Below are positions 1 to 8,412 of a stretch of 62,892 nucleotides of DNA, piece after piece (the first letter of the stretch is position 1; the number at the start of each line of letters is the position of its first letter). The position numbers were made by a program, and so were the translations under genes. The stretch is from positions 1-62,892 of the forward strand of contig NZ_QUBS01000013.1 of assembly GCF_003390925.1 (NCBI RefSeq), in the 5' to 3' direction. The notes beneath the pieces are model-generated. The model ran no database searches, was not told the origin of the DNA, and saw only the letters and a program-made list of their open reading frames with translations. The DNA comes from Trinickia diaoshuihuensis (GTDB lineage Bacteria; Pseudomonadota; Gammaproteobacteria; Burkholderiales; Burkholderiaceae).

Positions 1-1
1 G

Positions 2-1282
2 CGTTTCATCACGGCGGGCAGCGTGGACGACGGCAAGAGCACGCTGATCGGGCGCTTGCTGTACGACAGCCGCGCCGTGCTCTCCGATCAGCTCTCGGCG
101 CTCTCGCGCGCGAAGAACAAGCGCACGGTGGGCGAGGACATCGATCTGTCGCTGCTCACGGACGGCTTGGAAGCCGAGCGCGAGCAAGGCATCACGATCG
201 ACGTGGCCTATCGCTATTTCGCCACGGCGCGGCGCAAGTTCATCATCGCCGATACGCCGGGGCACGAGCAGTACACGCGCAACATGGTGACGGGCGCGTC
301 CACGGCGCACGCGGCGATCATCCTCGTCGATGCGACGCGCGTGACGAAGACGGACGACGGCCAGACGGTGCTATTGCCGCAGACCAAGCGCCATAGCGCG
401 ATCGTGAAGCTGCTCGGCTTGCAGCACGTGATCGTGGCGATCAACAAGATGGACTTGGTCGAGTACAGCGAGACGCGCTTCAACGAGATTCGCGATGCCT
501 ACGTGGAGTTGGCTCGCCAATTAGGCATTGCGGGCGTGCGCTTCGTGCCGGTATCGGCGCTCAAGGGCGACAACATCGTGCAGGCGAGCGAGCGGATGCC
601 GTGGTATGCGGGCGAGCCGCTGCTCGACGTGCTCGAAGCGCTGCCCGTTGCGCAGCCCACGGGCGAGGCGCTGCGCTTCCCGGTGCAGTGGGTGGCGCGT
701 CAGGACGGCTCGAGCGCGGACGACTTCCGCGGCTACATGGGCCGAGTCGAAGCGGGCGAGGTGCGCGTGGGCGATGCGATCGTCGTGTTGCCGGCGGCGC
801 GCGAGGCGACGGTGGCCGAAATCATTGCTCCGGTGCCGGGCGGCACGGCGCAAGTGGATCGCGCGTTCGCGGGCCAGACGGTGACGATCCGCTTGGCGCA
901 GGACGTGGACGTCTCGCGCGGCGACACGTTCGTGGCGGTGCAAGCGGCGCCGCAGCCGGCCAAGAAACTGGAGGCCGATCTGTGCTGGTTCGACGACGAG
1001 CCGCTTTCCACGCAGCGTAAATATCTGCTCAAGCAGACGACTAATACGGTATTCGCGCGGATCGGTTCTATACAACGGGTTCTCGATGTCCATACCCTAT
1101 CGACGATGAGCGGCATACGCGACTTGAAAATGAACGATATCGGGCGCGTTACGGTAATGCTGCAAAAGCCCATCGTCTGCGACACCTATGATGCACAGCC
1201 GGCGACGGGCGCCTTCGTGCTCATCGACGAAGCCACGCACCATACGGTAGCGGCGGGCATGATTCGTACGACCGCTGAATAG
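2..1282 (+). CDS. cysN: Sulfate adenylyltransferase subunit 1 (CysN), 5' end missing
   Basis: GTPase subunit of ATP sulfurylase, which with CysD makes adenylylsulfate from ATP and sulfate in assimilatory sulfate reduction in the cytoplasm. The visible part starts inside the G1 loop (GSVDDGKSTLIGR), followed by the switch motif DTPGHEQYTRNMVTGAS and the guanine-specificity motif NKMD, then EF-Tu-like beta-barrel domains 2 and 3. The frame is open to the first base of the window, so only a short N-terminal piece is lost; the GTG at 23 is inside the P-loop and is not the true start. CysD would be expected just upstream. The assignment is secure; a CysNC fusion is excluded because the protein stops without an APS kinase domain. 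Confidence 0.95.
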   Translation, partial: RFITAGSVDDGKSTLIGRLLYDSRAVLSDQLSALSRAKNKRTVGEDIDLSLLTDGLEAEREQGITIDVAYRYFATARRKFIIADTPGHEQYTRNMVTGASTAHAAIILVDATRVTKTDDGQTVLLPQTKRHSAIVKLLGLQHVIVAINKMDLVEYSETRFNEIRDAYVELARQLGIAGVRFVPVSALKGDNIVQASERMPWYAGEPLLDVLEALPVAQPTGEALRFPVQWVARQDGSSADDFRGYMGRVEAGEVRVGDAIVVLPAAREATVAEIIAPVPGGTAQVDRAFAGQTVTIRLAQDVDVSRGDTFVAVQAAPQPAKKLEADLCWFDDEPLSTQRKYLLKQTTNTVFARIGSIQRVLDVHTLSTMSGIRDLKMNDIGRVTVMLQKPIVCDTYDAQPATGAFVLIDEATHHTVAAGMIRTTAE

Positions 1283-1426
1283 AATGTATTGCTGAAACTG
1301 AAATAATGAGTGTGGGCATTTCGCCACGTTAAACAAAAAGTTCATAAAGGTGCCGTGGAAATCGGCAAAAATTCGCCCCGGCGCTATAGGGGCCGCTACC
1401 AATTCAACAAAGACCACTCAAGAGAA

Positions 1427-2599
1427 ATGATGAACAAACGTATTCTTGTGGCTGCCGTGCTCGGCAGCATCGGTGTCGCGGCGCACGCGCAAAGCAGCGT
1501 TACGCTGTACGGCTTGATCGATGCCGGCGTGAGCTACGTCAATCACGCGGGTACCAACTCGAAGAGCCTGTACAAGTACGACGACGGCGTCGCGCAAGGC
1601 AGCCGTTGGGGCATCAAGGGCAGCGAAGATCTGGGCGGCGGCCTGAAGGCGATCTTCACGTTGGAAAACGGCTTCAACAGCGGCAACGGTACGCTGGGCC
1701 AAAACAGCCGTGAATTCGGCCGTCAAGCTTTCGTCGGCCTCACGAAGGACGGCATGGGCTCGGTGACGTTCGGCCGCCAGTACTCGCTGTCGACCGACGT
1801 GCTCGGCAACTACACGACCGGTAGCAACACGGTCGCCGGCAACTATGCCTACCACATCAACGACATCGACCAACTGACGTCGAGCCGCATCGATAACTCG
1901 GTCAAGTTCCAAAGCGCGAACTTCGCGGGCTTCACGTTCGGTGCGTTGTACGGCTTCTCGAACCAAGCCGGCGCGTTCGCCGGTGCCCCGGGTACGGGCA
2001 GCGGCGCGACGGCGGTGGCCGGTTCGGCTCGCACGTACAGCTTCGGCTTGAACTACGCGGCTGGCCCGATCGGTGTCGGCGCCGCTTACACGGACATCCG
2101 TTTCCCGAGCCAGCAAGCGGGTGTGCCGACGACGATCTCGAACCAATCGCCGATCGGCGCGAACAACATCAAGGAACTGCGCACGTTCGGCCTCGGCGCG
2201 CGCTACCTGATGGGTCCGGCGGCATTCTGGGCATCGTGGACGAACACGCGTCTGGTCCAATTGCCGGGCACGGGCCCCTCGAACCTCGTGTTCGACGCCT
2301 ATGAAGCGGGCGGCAAGTACTCGTTCACGCCGGCCCTGACGGCTGGTTTGGGCTATACGTATATGCACTTGTCCGACGCAGCCTCGGGTCACTTCAACCA
2401 GGTGGATCTGAGCCTCGACTACGCGCTGAGCAAGCGTACGGACGTCTACGTCCTCGGCGTGTACCAAAATGCTTCGGGCACCAACGGCACGACGCCGCTG
2501 CAAGCGCAAATCGGCGACTCGACGAGCTACTTCGGCCCGTCGGGCAACAACTCGCAATCGCAAGTTGCCGCGCGCGTGGGCATTCGTCATAAGTTCTAA
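1427..2599 (+). CDS. Gram-negative trimeric porin
   Basis: Outer-membrane general porin of the 16-stranded betaproteobacterial family. A signal peptide begins MMNKRILVAAVLG and is likely cleaved after AHA, giving a mature start QSSVTLYGLIDAG that is characteristic of the family. The repeated amphipathic beta-strand pattern and the C-terminal RVGIRHKF ending in phenylalanine, the outer-membrane insertion signal, support it. ATG codons at 1427 and 1430 are in frame and either could be used; the frame stays open upstream, but only this start gives a clean signal peptide. At about 390 aa it has normal family length. It stands alone between cysN and a terminator, so it is probably monocistronic. 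Confidence 0.95.
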   Translation: MMNKRILVAAVLGSIGVAAHAQSSVTLYGLIDAGVSYVNHAGTNSKSLYKYDDGVAQGSRWGIKGSEDLGGGLKAIFTLENGFNSGNGTLGQNSREFGRQAFVGLTKDGMGSVTFGRQYSLSTDVLGNYTTGSNTVAGNYAYHINDIDQLTSSRIDNSVKFQSANFAGFTFGALYGFSNQAGAFAGAPGTGSGATAVAGSARTYSFGLNYAAGPIGVGAAYTDIRFPSQQAGVPTTISNQSPIGANNIKELRTFGLGARYLMGPAAFWASWTNTRLVQLPGTGPSNLVFDAYEAGGKYSFTPALTAGLGYTYMHLSDAASGHFNQVDLSLDYALSKRTDVYVLGVYQNASGTNGTTPLQAQIGDSTSYFGPSGNNSQSQVAARVGIRHKF

Positions 2600-2643
2600 T
2601 GATGTGGCGCGGCAGGCGGCGTGCGCGGCCTGGCCGATGCAGT

Positions 2644-2676
2644 AAAAAAGGGGCGCCTCGTGCGCCCCCTTTTTTT
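2644..2676. terminator. Rho-independent bidirectional terminator
   Basis: An A-run precedes a GC-rich stem (GGGGCGC / GCGCCCC around a short CTCGT loop), which is followed by a run of seven or more T. It sits about 45 bases after the porin stop and 14 bases before the stop of the convergent lipoprotein gene, so it can end both transcripts. Confidence 0.85.
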
Positions 2677-2689
2677 CAATGCGAATCCG

Positions 2690-2881
2690 TTATTTGCTGA
2701 GTTCGTAGCCGACAACGCCCCCGGCTACCGCACCGCCCACCGTCCCGAGCGTGCTGCCGTGCGTCAGTTTATTACCCGCGACGCCGCCGACGGCTGCACC
2801 ACCCAGCGTGCATCCGCTCAGAAGCGCGAGCATCGCCGCGCCGGTTATGCAAGCCAACCTTAGTCGTCCTGATCGTTTCAT
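2690..2881 (-). CDS. Small glycine-zipper lipoprotein (OsmB-like)
   Basis: A 63-aa predicted lipoprotein. A basic N-terminus (MKRSGRLRLA) and a hydrophobic stretch lead to a lipobox LLSGC with the acylated cysteine at residue 24. The mature part is a glycine-zipper segment (repeated GGAVGGVAGNK / GGAVAGGVVG), as in OsmB/SlyB-type envelope proteins. The start at 2881 was preferred because GGGAG lies just upstream; an in-frame ATG five codons earlier contains that Shine-Dalgarno site. Its role is unknown beyond a likely outer-membrane stress-associated lipoprotein. It is convergent with the porin gene. Confidence 0.75.
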   Translation of the reverse strand: MKRSGRLRLACITGAAMLALLSGCTLGGAAVGGVAGNKLTHGSTLGTVGGAVAGGVVGYELSK

Positions 2882-2988
2882 GATGATGTCTCCCATCGGC
2901 TCGACCTAGCGCGTCGACGCTCGAGCGAGCCCCATGCAAGGTTGCAAAACGCATACAAGCGGCACGCAAGGTTCATGCCGGGCGGCAA

Positions 2989-3789
2989 TCACGCAGCCCG
3001 ATGGGCGACTTCGTTCAGGGCGGCGAAATCGAGAATCCGCACTTCCTTCCCGTGTACCTCAATGATTCCTTGCTTTTGAAAACGCGATAGTGTTCGGCTG
3101 ACCGTTTCCAGCTTAAGGCCGAGGAAGCTGCCCGTTTCCTCGCGCGTCATCCGTAACACGAATGCGCTCGGCGAATAGGATCGAGCCTGCCAGCGGCTCG
3201 ACAGATCGGGCAAAAATGCGGCGACGCGCTCGTCGGCCGTCATCGTGCCGAGCAGCATCATCGAGTTGCTCTCGCGTACGAGTTCCGCGCTGAGCATGCG
3301 AAACACATGGTGCTGGACGGCCTTGACCTCGCGCGTGAGCAATTCCAATAGATCGAACGGCATCACGCAGACGCTGCTGTCTTCGAGCGCGATCACGTCG
3401 CTTGCGTAGTGATCTTCCGCGATGCCGTCGACGCCGAGCGATTCCCCCGAAACGTAAAAGCCCGTCACCTGCTCGCGACCGTCGGCGAGTAGCGTCACTT
3501 TCTTGAACGAACCCGTGCGGACGGCATATAAATTAGTGAACACGTCGCCGAACCGGTACAGCGCTTCGCCCTTCTTCACATGGCGATAGCCCAGCACGAG
3601 GTCTTCCATTTGCTGCGAGCAGGCGAGCTCGTCTGGGTTCACGGCGCATACGGGGCGCAGCGCGCAACTCTTGCAGGAGGACGAAGTACCGCCCAAGGCC
3701 GAGCGAGGACGCACCTCGATGGACGCGATCGCCCCGGTTGCCGAGTTGGCTGCGTTGTGTTTGCTATCCCGGTCGCTAGTCCCGAACAT
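2989..3789 (-). CDS. fnr: FNR-type oxygen-sensing Crp/Fnr regulator
   Basis: Predicted cytoplasmic regulator switching genes under low oxygen. It has a cyclic-nucleotide-binding fold and a C-terminal helix-turn-helix. Cysteines C39-x2-C42-x5-C48 plus C141 reproduce the spacing of the four [4Fe-4S] ligands of E. coli FNR (C20, C23, C29, C122; 93 residues between the last two in both). The recognition helix reads ETVSRTL with E228, S231 and R232 in the places that read TTGAT half-sites. The start at 3789 gives 266 aa and has AGGAG eight bases upstream; the frame continues upstream without such a site. It is divergent from the cytochrome/oxidase operon, and the shared 246-bp region holds a good FNR box. 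Confidence 0.92.
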   Translation of the reverse strand: MFGTSDRDSKHNAANSATGAIASIEVRPRSALGGTSSSCKSCALRPVCAVNPDELACSQQMEDLVLGYRHVKKGEALYRFGDVFTNLYAVRTGSFKKVTLLADGREQVTGFYVSGESLGVDGIAEDHYASDVIALEDSSVCVMPFDLLELLTREVKAVQHHVFRMLSAELVRESNSMMLLGTMTADERVAAFLPDLSSRWQARSYSPSAFVLRMTREETGSFLGLKLETVSRTLSRFQKQGIIEVHGKEVRILDFAALNEVAHRAA

Positions 3790-3914
3790 TCCTATTCTCC
3801 TGTTGCATCGATCGACGTGGTTAGCTTCTTTTGTTGCGGCCACTTTGTCACGCATATGCGGCGCGGCCAACGGTCGCATAGCCCGGCGCCATGCGGGGCG
3901 GGACGTCAAAACGC

Positions 3915-3928
3915 ATGATCCAAATCAA
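3915..3928. promoter_or_regulatory. FNR box between fnr and the cytochrome operon
   Basis: The sequence ATGAT-CCAA-ATCAA matches the FNR consensus TTGAT-N4-ATCAA at 9 of 10 defined positions. It lies 126 bases upstream of fnr and 108 bases upstream of the first cytochrome gene, so it could serve autoregulation, activation of the oxidase operon, or both. The motif is read directly; function is inferred. Confidence 0.7.
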
Positions 3929-4035
3929 GTCGATATGCTTAACCCTCTGTTGTAATTACGCGGTTTTGGCGATCGGATCGGGGTCCTGACTTCTCGCCGC
4001 CGTATATCGTCGTGTCCCTCGGAGACGATCACGTG

Positions 4036-4743
4036 ATGCTCAAAAGAAAAATCGCCGCTGTGGTATTGACCGCACTCATCGGCGTGACCGCTCGCGCGCA
4101 AGACGCGCAACCCGAGCGGGCGCCCGACACCATGCAAGCCCGCGTGCTGGCGTGCGCCGCCTGCCACGGTGCGCAAGGCCAAGGCACCGACAACGACTAC
4201 TTTCCTCGCTTGGCGGGCAAGCCGGCCGGATACTTGTACAACCAGCTCGCCGCGTTCCGCGACGGCCGGCGTCAGTACCCGCCGATGAACTACCTGCTGG
4301 CCTACTTGCCCGACGCCTACCTGCATCGCATCGCCGAGTACTTCGCGGCGCAACGTCCGCCCTACCCGGCCGCCGTCACCGCGGCCGTATCGGCGCCGTT
4401 GCTGGCCCGCGGGGAACAACTCGTCAAATCGGGCGATCCGGGCAAGCGCATTCCAGCCTGCGCCGCTTGCCATGGCGCCGCGCTTACCGGCATGGAGCCG
4501 GCCGTTCCCGGGCTGCTTGGGTTGCACGCCGATTACATCAGCGCGCAACTGGGCGCTTGGCGCTACGGCACGCGCAAATCGTTAGCGCCCGATTGCATGC
4601 ATGAAGTCGCTTCGCGTTTGACGAACGACGACATCACCGCCGTTGCCGCGTGGCTCGCGGCATCGCCGGGGGCCGCCAACGCCGCGTTCGCCCCGGCGGG
4701 AAGCTTGAAGATGCCGCTGCGTTGCGGCAGCGAACCGCAATGA
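4036..4743 (+). CDS. Diheme cytochrome c (c4-like)
   Basis: A 235-aa periplasmic electron carrier. A signal peptide (MLKRKIAAVVLTALIGVTARA) precedes two class I cytochrome c domains, each with a CAACH heme site, the first around residue 40 and the second around 142. The two-domain length is typical of cytochrome c4. The start at 4036 has GGAGA ten bases upstream; the upstream in-frame GTG at 4012 would disrupt the signal peptide. It is first gene of the oxidase operon and overlaps the next gene by ATGA, so it probably donates electrons to the ba3 oxidase. A FNR box lies upstream. Confidence 0.88.
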   Translation: MLKRKIAAVVLTALIGVTARAQDAQPERAPDTMQARVLACAACHGAQGQGTDNDYFPRLAGKPAGYLYNQLAAFRDGRRQYPPMNYLLAYLPDAYLHRIAEYFAAQRPPYPAAVTAAVSAPLLARGEQLVKSGDPGKRIPACAACHGAALTGMEPAVPGLLGLHADYISAQLGAWRYGTRKSLAPDCMHEVASRLTNDDITAVAAWLAASPGAANAAFAPAGSLKMPLRCGSEPQ

Positions 4744-6023
4744 CGGAGTCTTTCGTGCCAGCCATTCATTCTCTTTCACGCACCCTCGCGCGCGTGGGCG
4801 CGGGCCTCGTCCTTGCCGCATCGAGCGCGCTCGCGCTCGCTCAAGGGCCCAGTTCGGACATCGTCAGGCAAGGCGAGTACCTCGCACGCGCCGGCGATTG
4901 CATCGCCTGTCATACGCAATCCACCGGCAAACTGTTCGCCGGCGGCCGGCCGATGCCGACGCCGTTCGGCACGCTGTATTCGCCGAACATCACGCCCGAT
5001 AACGAGACGGGGATCGGCACATGGACGGCCGACGAGTTCTACCGGATGATGCATTCCGGCCGCTCGCGCGACGGCTCGCTGCTGTACCCCGCCATGCCCT
5101 ACGGCGCATATACGAAGGTCACGCGCGCCGACTCCGACGCGATCTTCGCCTACCTGCGCTCCGTGCCGCCCGTGCATCAGCCGAACCGGCCGCACGAGCT
5201 GCGCTTCCCGTATAACAACCGCGAACTCCTGCTCGGCTGGCGCACGCTCTATTTCCGCGAAGGCGAGTATCAGGCCGACCCCATGCGCTCGGTCGAATGG
5301 AACCGCGGCGCCTATCTGGTTCAAGGACTCGGCCATTGCTCGATGTGCCACACGGCGATCAACGCGCTCGGCGGCAGTTCGGAGTCGAAGGCGTTCGAGG
5401 GCGGTTTGATCCCGATGCAAGACTGGTACGCGCCTTCGCTCACGTCGAACAAGGAGGCGGGCCTCGGCGATTGGAGCATTACCGATATCGCCGACCTACT
5501 GCAAAAAGGCACGTCCAAGCGGGGCGCCGTCTATGGACCGATGGCCGAGGTCGTCTACGACAGCTTGCAATATTTGTCCGATGACGACGTGAAGGCGATG
5601 GCGGTTTACCTGAAGTCGTTGCCGCAGCACGGCGGCGCCGACACGGCGAACGGCAAGAGCGCCGTCTCCGGCGAGGAGCGCAATCTGCTCGCGCAACTCG
5701 GCTCGAAGATTTACGACGCCCAATGCGCGAGTTGCCACGGTAAGCACGGCGAGGGCAAATTGCCCGACTTTCCGCCGCTCGCGAACAATCAGTCGATCCA
5801 AATGACCTCGGCCGTCAATCCGATCCGGATGGTGCTCAACGGCGGATACGCGCCGGGCACCGCGAAGAACCCCTCGCCCTACGGCATGCCGCCGTTCGCC
5901 CAGTCGCTCTCCGATGACGAAGTGGCGGCGGTGGTCACGTTCATCCGCACGGCCTGGGGCAATCACGGCACGCCCGTGACGGCGAAAGACGCGAACGCGC
6001 TGCGCTCGGCGCCGCTTTATTGA
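4740..6023 (+). CDS. Triheme cytochrome c (alcohol-dehydrogenase cytochrome subunit type)
   Basis: Three heme-binding motifs in order: CIACH near residue 60, CSMCH near 205 and CASCH near 331. This is the architecture of the cytochrome c subunit of membrane alcohol, gluconate or aldose dehydrogenases. No dehydrogenase catalytic subunit lies beside it; it is embedded between a c4-like cytochrome and ba3 oxidase genes, suggesting use as an electron conduit to the oxidase. The ATG at 4740 overlaps the previous stop (ATGA). A GTG at 4755, preceded by GGAG, would give a cleaner signal peptide (MPAIHSLSRTLARVG...), so the true start is uncertain by five codons. Confidence 0.85.
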   Translation: MTESFVPAIHSLSRTLARVGAGLVLAASSALALAQGPSSDIVRQGEYLARAGDCIACHTQSTGKLFAGGRPMPTPFGTLYSPNITPDNETGIGTWTADEFYRMMHSGRSRDGSLLYPAMPYGAYTKVTRADSDAIFAYLRSVPPVHQPNRPHELRFPYNNRELLLGWRTLYFREGEYQADPMRSVEWNRGAYLVQGLGHCSMCHTAINALGGSSESKAFEGGLIPMQDWYAPSLTSNKEAGLGDWSITDIADLLQKGTSKRGAVYGPMAEVVYDSLQYLSDDDVKAMAVYLKSLPQHGGADTANGKSAVSGEERNLLAQLGSKIYDAQCASCHGKHGEGKLPDFPPLANNQSIQMTSAVNPIRMVLNGGYAPGTAKNPSPYGMPPFAQSLSDDEVAAVVTFIRTAWGNHGTPVTAKDANALRSAPLY

Positions 6024-6035
6024 ATCGAGGACGTT

Positions 6036-6218
6036 ATGAATCCGAACAACGAGGCGCATGAAAGCGCCAACGATCCCGAGACCCAGCGGGTGGATGACAT
6101 CGTGCGCTCGGGGCCGGCCGGGGCCATCGCCGTAGCCGGCATCGCGACGGCCATCGTCGTCGCGCTCTGGTTCGCGTTTTACTTCCTGGTCTTTTTGCCG
6201 CGCGGCGTCATTCACTGA
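6036..6218 (+). CDS. ba3-type cytochrome oxidase small subunit (IIa-like)
   Basis: A 60-aa protein with a polar N-terminal 28 residues and one hydrophobic helix (AGAIAVAGIATAIVVALW and following), ending LPRGVIH. Position directly before subunit II, size and single-helix topology match the CoxIIa-like subunit of ba3-type cytochrome c oxidases, a helix that replaces the missing first helix of subunit II. It is 12 bases after the triheme cytochrome and 9 bases before subunit II, clearly within the operon. Sequence alone is short, so context carries much of this call. Confidence 0.75.
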   Translation: MNPNNEAHESANDPETQRVDDIVRSGPAGAIAVAGIATAIVVALWFAFYFLVFLPRGVIH

Positions 6219-6227
6219 GCGAGCGAC

Positions 6228-6797
6228 ATGTCGAACACTCCTTCTTCCAGCCACGCCGACAGCGCCGCGGTCGCGGCGCGCGTCGAGCGCAAATGGGCGG
6301 CGCTCGTCGTTGCCATCATCGTGTTGCTCGTTGCGATGGTCGTCTACACCGGACTGCACTGGGCGATGATGCCGCCCTCGCGCGTCGAGACGGTCGATCC
6401 GACGACGCTGCACGTATCGGGCGAATTCATCGAAAGCAATTTGGGCAGCGCCGTGGAGACCGACGGCTCCGTGACCGTGCGCATCGTCGCGCAGCAATAC
6501 TCCTTCACGCCGCAATGCATCGTCGTGCCGGCGAATACGCCGATCACGTTTCGCGTGACGAGCGCCGACGTCGTGCACGGCTTTTTGATCGCCGATACGA
6601 ATATCAATTCCATGGTCGAGCCCGGGTACGTCTCGACCTTCAAGACGAGTTTTGCGGCGAGCGGCGAACACCTGATGCCGTGCCACGAATACTGCGGCAC
6701 GGGCCACGAAGGCATGTGGGCGCACGTCAAGGTGCTCGATCGCGCCGCATTCGATACGCTCGCGGCCAACGCGCGGAGGCTTAGCTGTGCTCAATAA
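6228..6797 (+). CDS. cbaB: Cytochrome c oxidase subunit II, ba3 type
   Basis: A 189-aa subunit that receives electrons from cytochrome c at the binuclear CuA centre. One N-terminal transmembrane helix (about residues 24-46) precedes a cupredoxin domain. The CuA ligands are visible: H117 (VVHGF), then C152-x3-C156-x3-H160-x2-M163 in PCHEYCGTGHEGMW. The single helix and short length distinguish the ba3/CbaB type from aa3 subunit II. It overlaps the start of subunit I by 11 bases, indicating coupled translation. Confidence 0.93.
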   Translation: MSNTPSSSHADSAAVAARVERKWAALVVAIIVLLVAMVVYTGLHWAMMPPSRVETVDPTTLHVSGEFIESNLGSAVETDGSVTVRIVAQQYSFTPQCIVVPANTPITFRVTSADVVHGFLIADTNINSMVEPGYVSTFKTSFAASGEHLMPCHEYCGTGHEGMWAHVKVLDRAAFDTLAANARRLSCAQ

Positions 6798-8412
6798 CAA
6801 ACGACTCGTACTGGCCCATTTCTGGTTCGCGTTCGCCACGTTCGGCGTCGCACTGTTGCTGGGCGCCTGGCAAATGTACGTGCGCAGTCCCATGCATGCA
6901 TGGCTGCAGCAGCCCGAACTCTATTACCGTTCGGTCACGGCGCACGGCTCGGTCATGGGCTATGTGTTCCCCACGCTGATCGCGATGGGCTTCGGCTACG
7001 CGATCAGCGAGATGTCGCTCGATCAGCCGCTCGTCGGCAAGCGCTGGGCGTGGCTCGGATGGTGGCTCGTCGCCGTGGGATCGGTCATGGCGGTGATTCC
7101 CGTCGCGCTCGGCCGCGCCTCGGTGCTCTATACGTTCTATCCGCCGATGGTCGGCCACGCGTTTTACTACATCGGAGTCGTGCTCGTCGTCGTGGGCTCG
7201 TGGATCTGGGTCGCGCTGATGTCGATCAATCTGCGTACCTGGAAACGGGCGAACCCCGGTAAGCCTGTGCCGCTCGCGATGTTCGCCAACGTGGCCGGGT
7301 CGTATCTTTGGGCTTGGACGGCCGTCGGCGCCGCGATCGAGATCCTCTTTCAGATCCTGCCGGTCGCGCTCGGACTCAAATCGACGATCGACTCCGGCCT
7401 CGCGCGCGTGTTCTTCTCGTGGACACTGCACGCCATCGTGTATTTCTGGCTGATGCCCGCGTACATCGCCTACTACACGCTCGTGCCGCGCGCCGTCGGC
7501 GGGCGCCTTTACAGCGATGCGATGGCGCGCATCTCGTTCATCATGTTCCTCGTGATCGCGATGCCGATCGGCATTCACCACTTGTTCGCGGATCCGCAAG
7601 TCGGTTCGGGCTTCAAGTTCCTGCAATCGGTATTTACGGCGCTCGTTTCGGTGCCGACGCTGTTGACCGTTTTCACGATCTGCGCGTCGGTCGAGATTGC
7701 GGGACGCTTGCGCGGCGGGCGCGGCCCGTTCGGTTGGCTGCGCGTGCTGCCCTGGCATGAGCCGATGATGCTGGCCGTTGCGTTCTCGTTCGTCATGCTC
7801 GGTTTCGGCGGCGCCGGCGGGCTCATCAATATGAGCTACCAGCTCGACTCGACGATCCACAATACGCAGTGGATCACAGGACACTTCCATCTGATCTTCG
7901 GCGGCGCCATCGTGATCATGTACTTCGCGATCGCCTATGAGTTGTGGCCGCAACTCACGGGCCGCGCACTCAAGAGCGTGAAGCTCATACGTTGGCAACT
8001 GTGGCTGTGGTTCATCGGCATGATCGTGACGACGTTCCCGTGGCATTACGCCGGGATTCTCGGCATGCCGCGACGGATGGCCTACTTCGACTACAGCAAT
8101 CCGGCGATCGCGCCCGAGGCCATCACCGTCGATATGTCGCTCGTCGGCGCGCTGATTCTCGTCGTCTCCGGCATCTTGTTCTTCATCGTGCTCGCGCGCG
8201 GTCATCGCGGGCAACCGAGCGCACAGCCGAAATTCCAGTTCGCCACGGCCGTGCACCCGCCCGCGAAGCTGCCGGTCGCGCTCAACAGTTTCGGTCTGTG
8301 GGTCGCGCTGATGATCGCACTGACCGTGGTGAACTACGGCTACCCGATCGCGCAATTGATCGCGCTCAATCAAACGTCGGTGCCGGCGATCTACATGGGA
8401 GGCGCGCGATGA
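6787..8412 (+). CDS. cbaA: Cytochrome c oxidase subunit I, ba3 type
   Basis: Catalytic heme-copper subunit (541 aa, about 13 helices) that reduces oxygen at the heme a3-CuB site in the inner membrane. Expected histidines are present: H53 in AHGSVMGY for the low-spin heme, TLHAIVYFWLMPAY and HHLFADP for CuB, and GHFHLIFGG for the heme pair. It starts with GTG at 6787, preceded by CGGAGG inside the end of subunit II. ba3 oxidases have high oxygen affinity, which fits the neighbouring FNR, anaerobic HemN and UbiUVT genes. The long minus-strand frame over this gene is a codon-bias shadow. Confidence 0.95.
   Translation: MLNNKRLVLAHFWFAFATFGVALLLGAWQMYVRSPMHAWLQQPELYYRSVTAHGSVMGYVFPTLIAMGFGYAISEMSLDQPLVGKRWAWLGWWLVAVGSVMAVIPVALGRASVLYTFYPPMVGHAFYYIGVVLVVVGSWIWVALMSINLRTWKRANPGKPVPLAMFANVAGSYLWAWTAVGAAIEILFQILPVALGLKSTIDSGLARVFFSWTLHAIVYFWLMPAYIAYYTLVPRAVGGRLYSDAMARISFIMFLVIAMPIGIHHLFADPQVGSGFKFLQSVFTALVSVPTLLTVFTICASVEIAGRLRGGRGPFGWLRVLPWHEPMMLAVAFSFVMLGFGGAGGLINMSYQLDSTIHNTQWITGHFHLIFGGAIVIMYFAIAYELWPQLTGRALKSVKLIRWQLWLWFIGMIVTTFPWHYAGILGMPRRMAYFDYSNPAIAPEAITVDMSLVGALILVVSGILFFIVLARGHRGQPSAQPKFQFATAVHPPAKLPVALNSFGLWVALMIALTVVNYGYPIAQLIALNQTSVPAIYMGGAR

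Noticed and set aside
6781-8373. 530-aa open frame on the minus strand opposite the oxidase subunit I gene
   Set aside because: Its composition is almost all charged Arg/His/Asp residues, it has no motif, and it mirrors the codon bias of a certain gene on the other strand.
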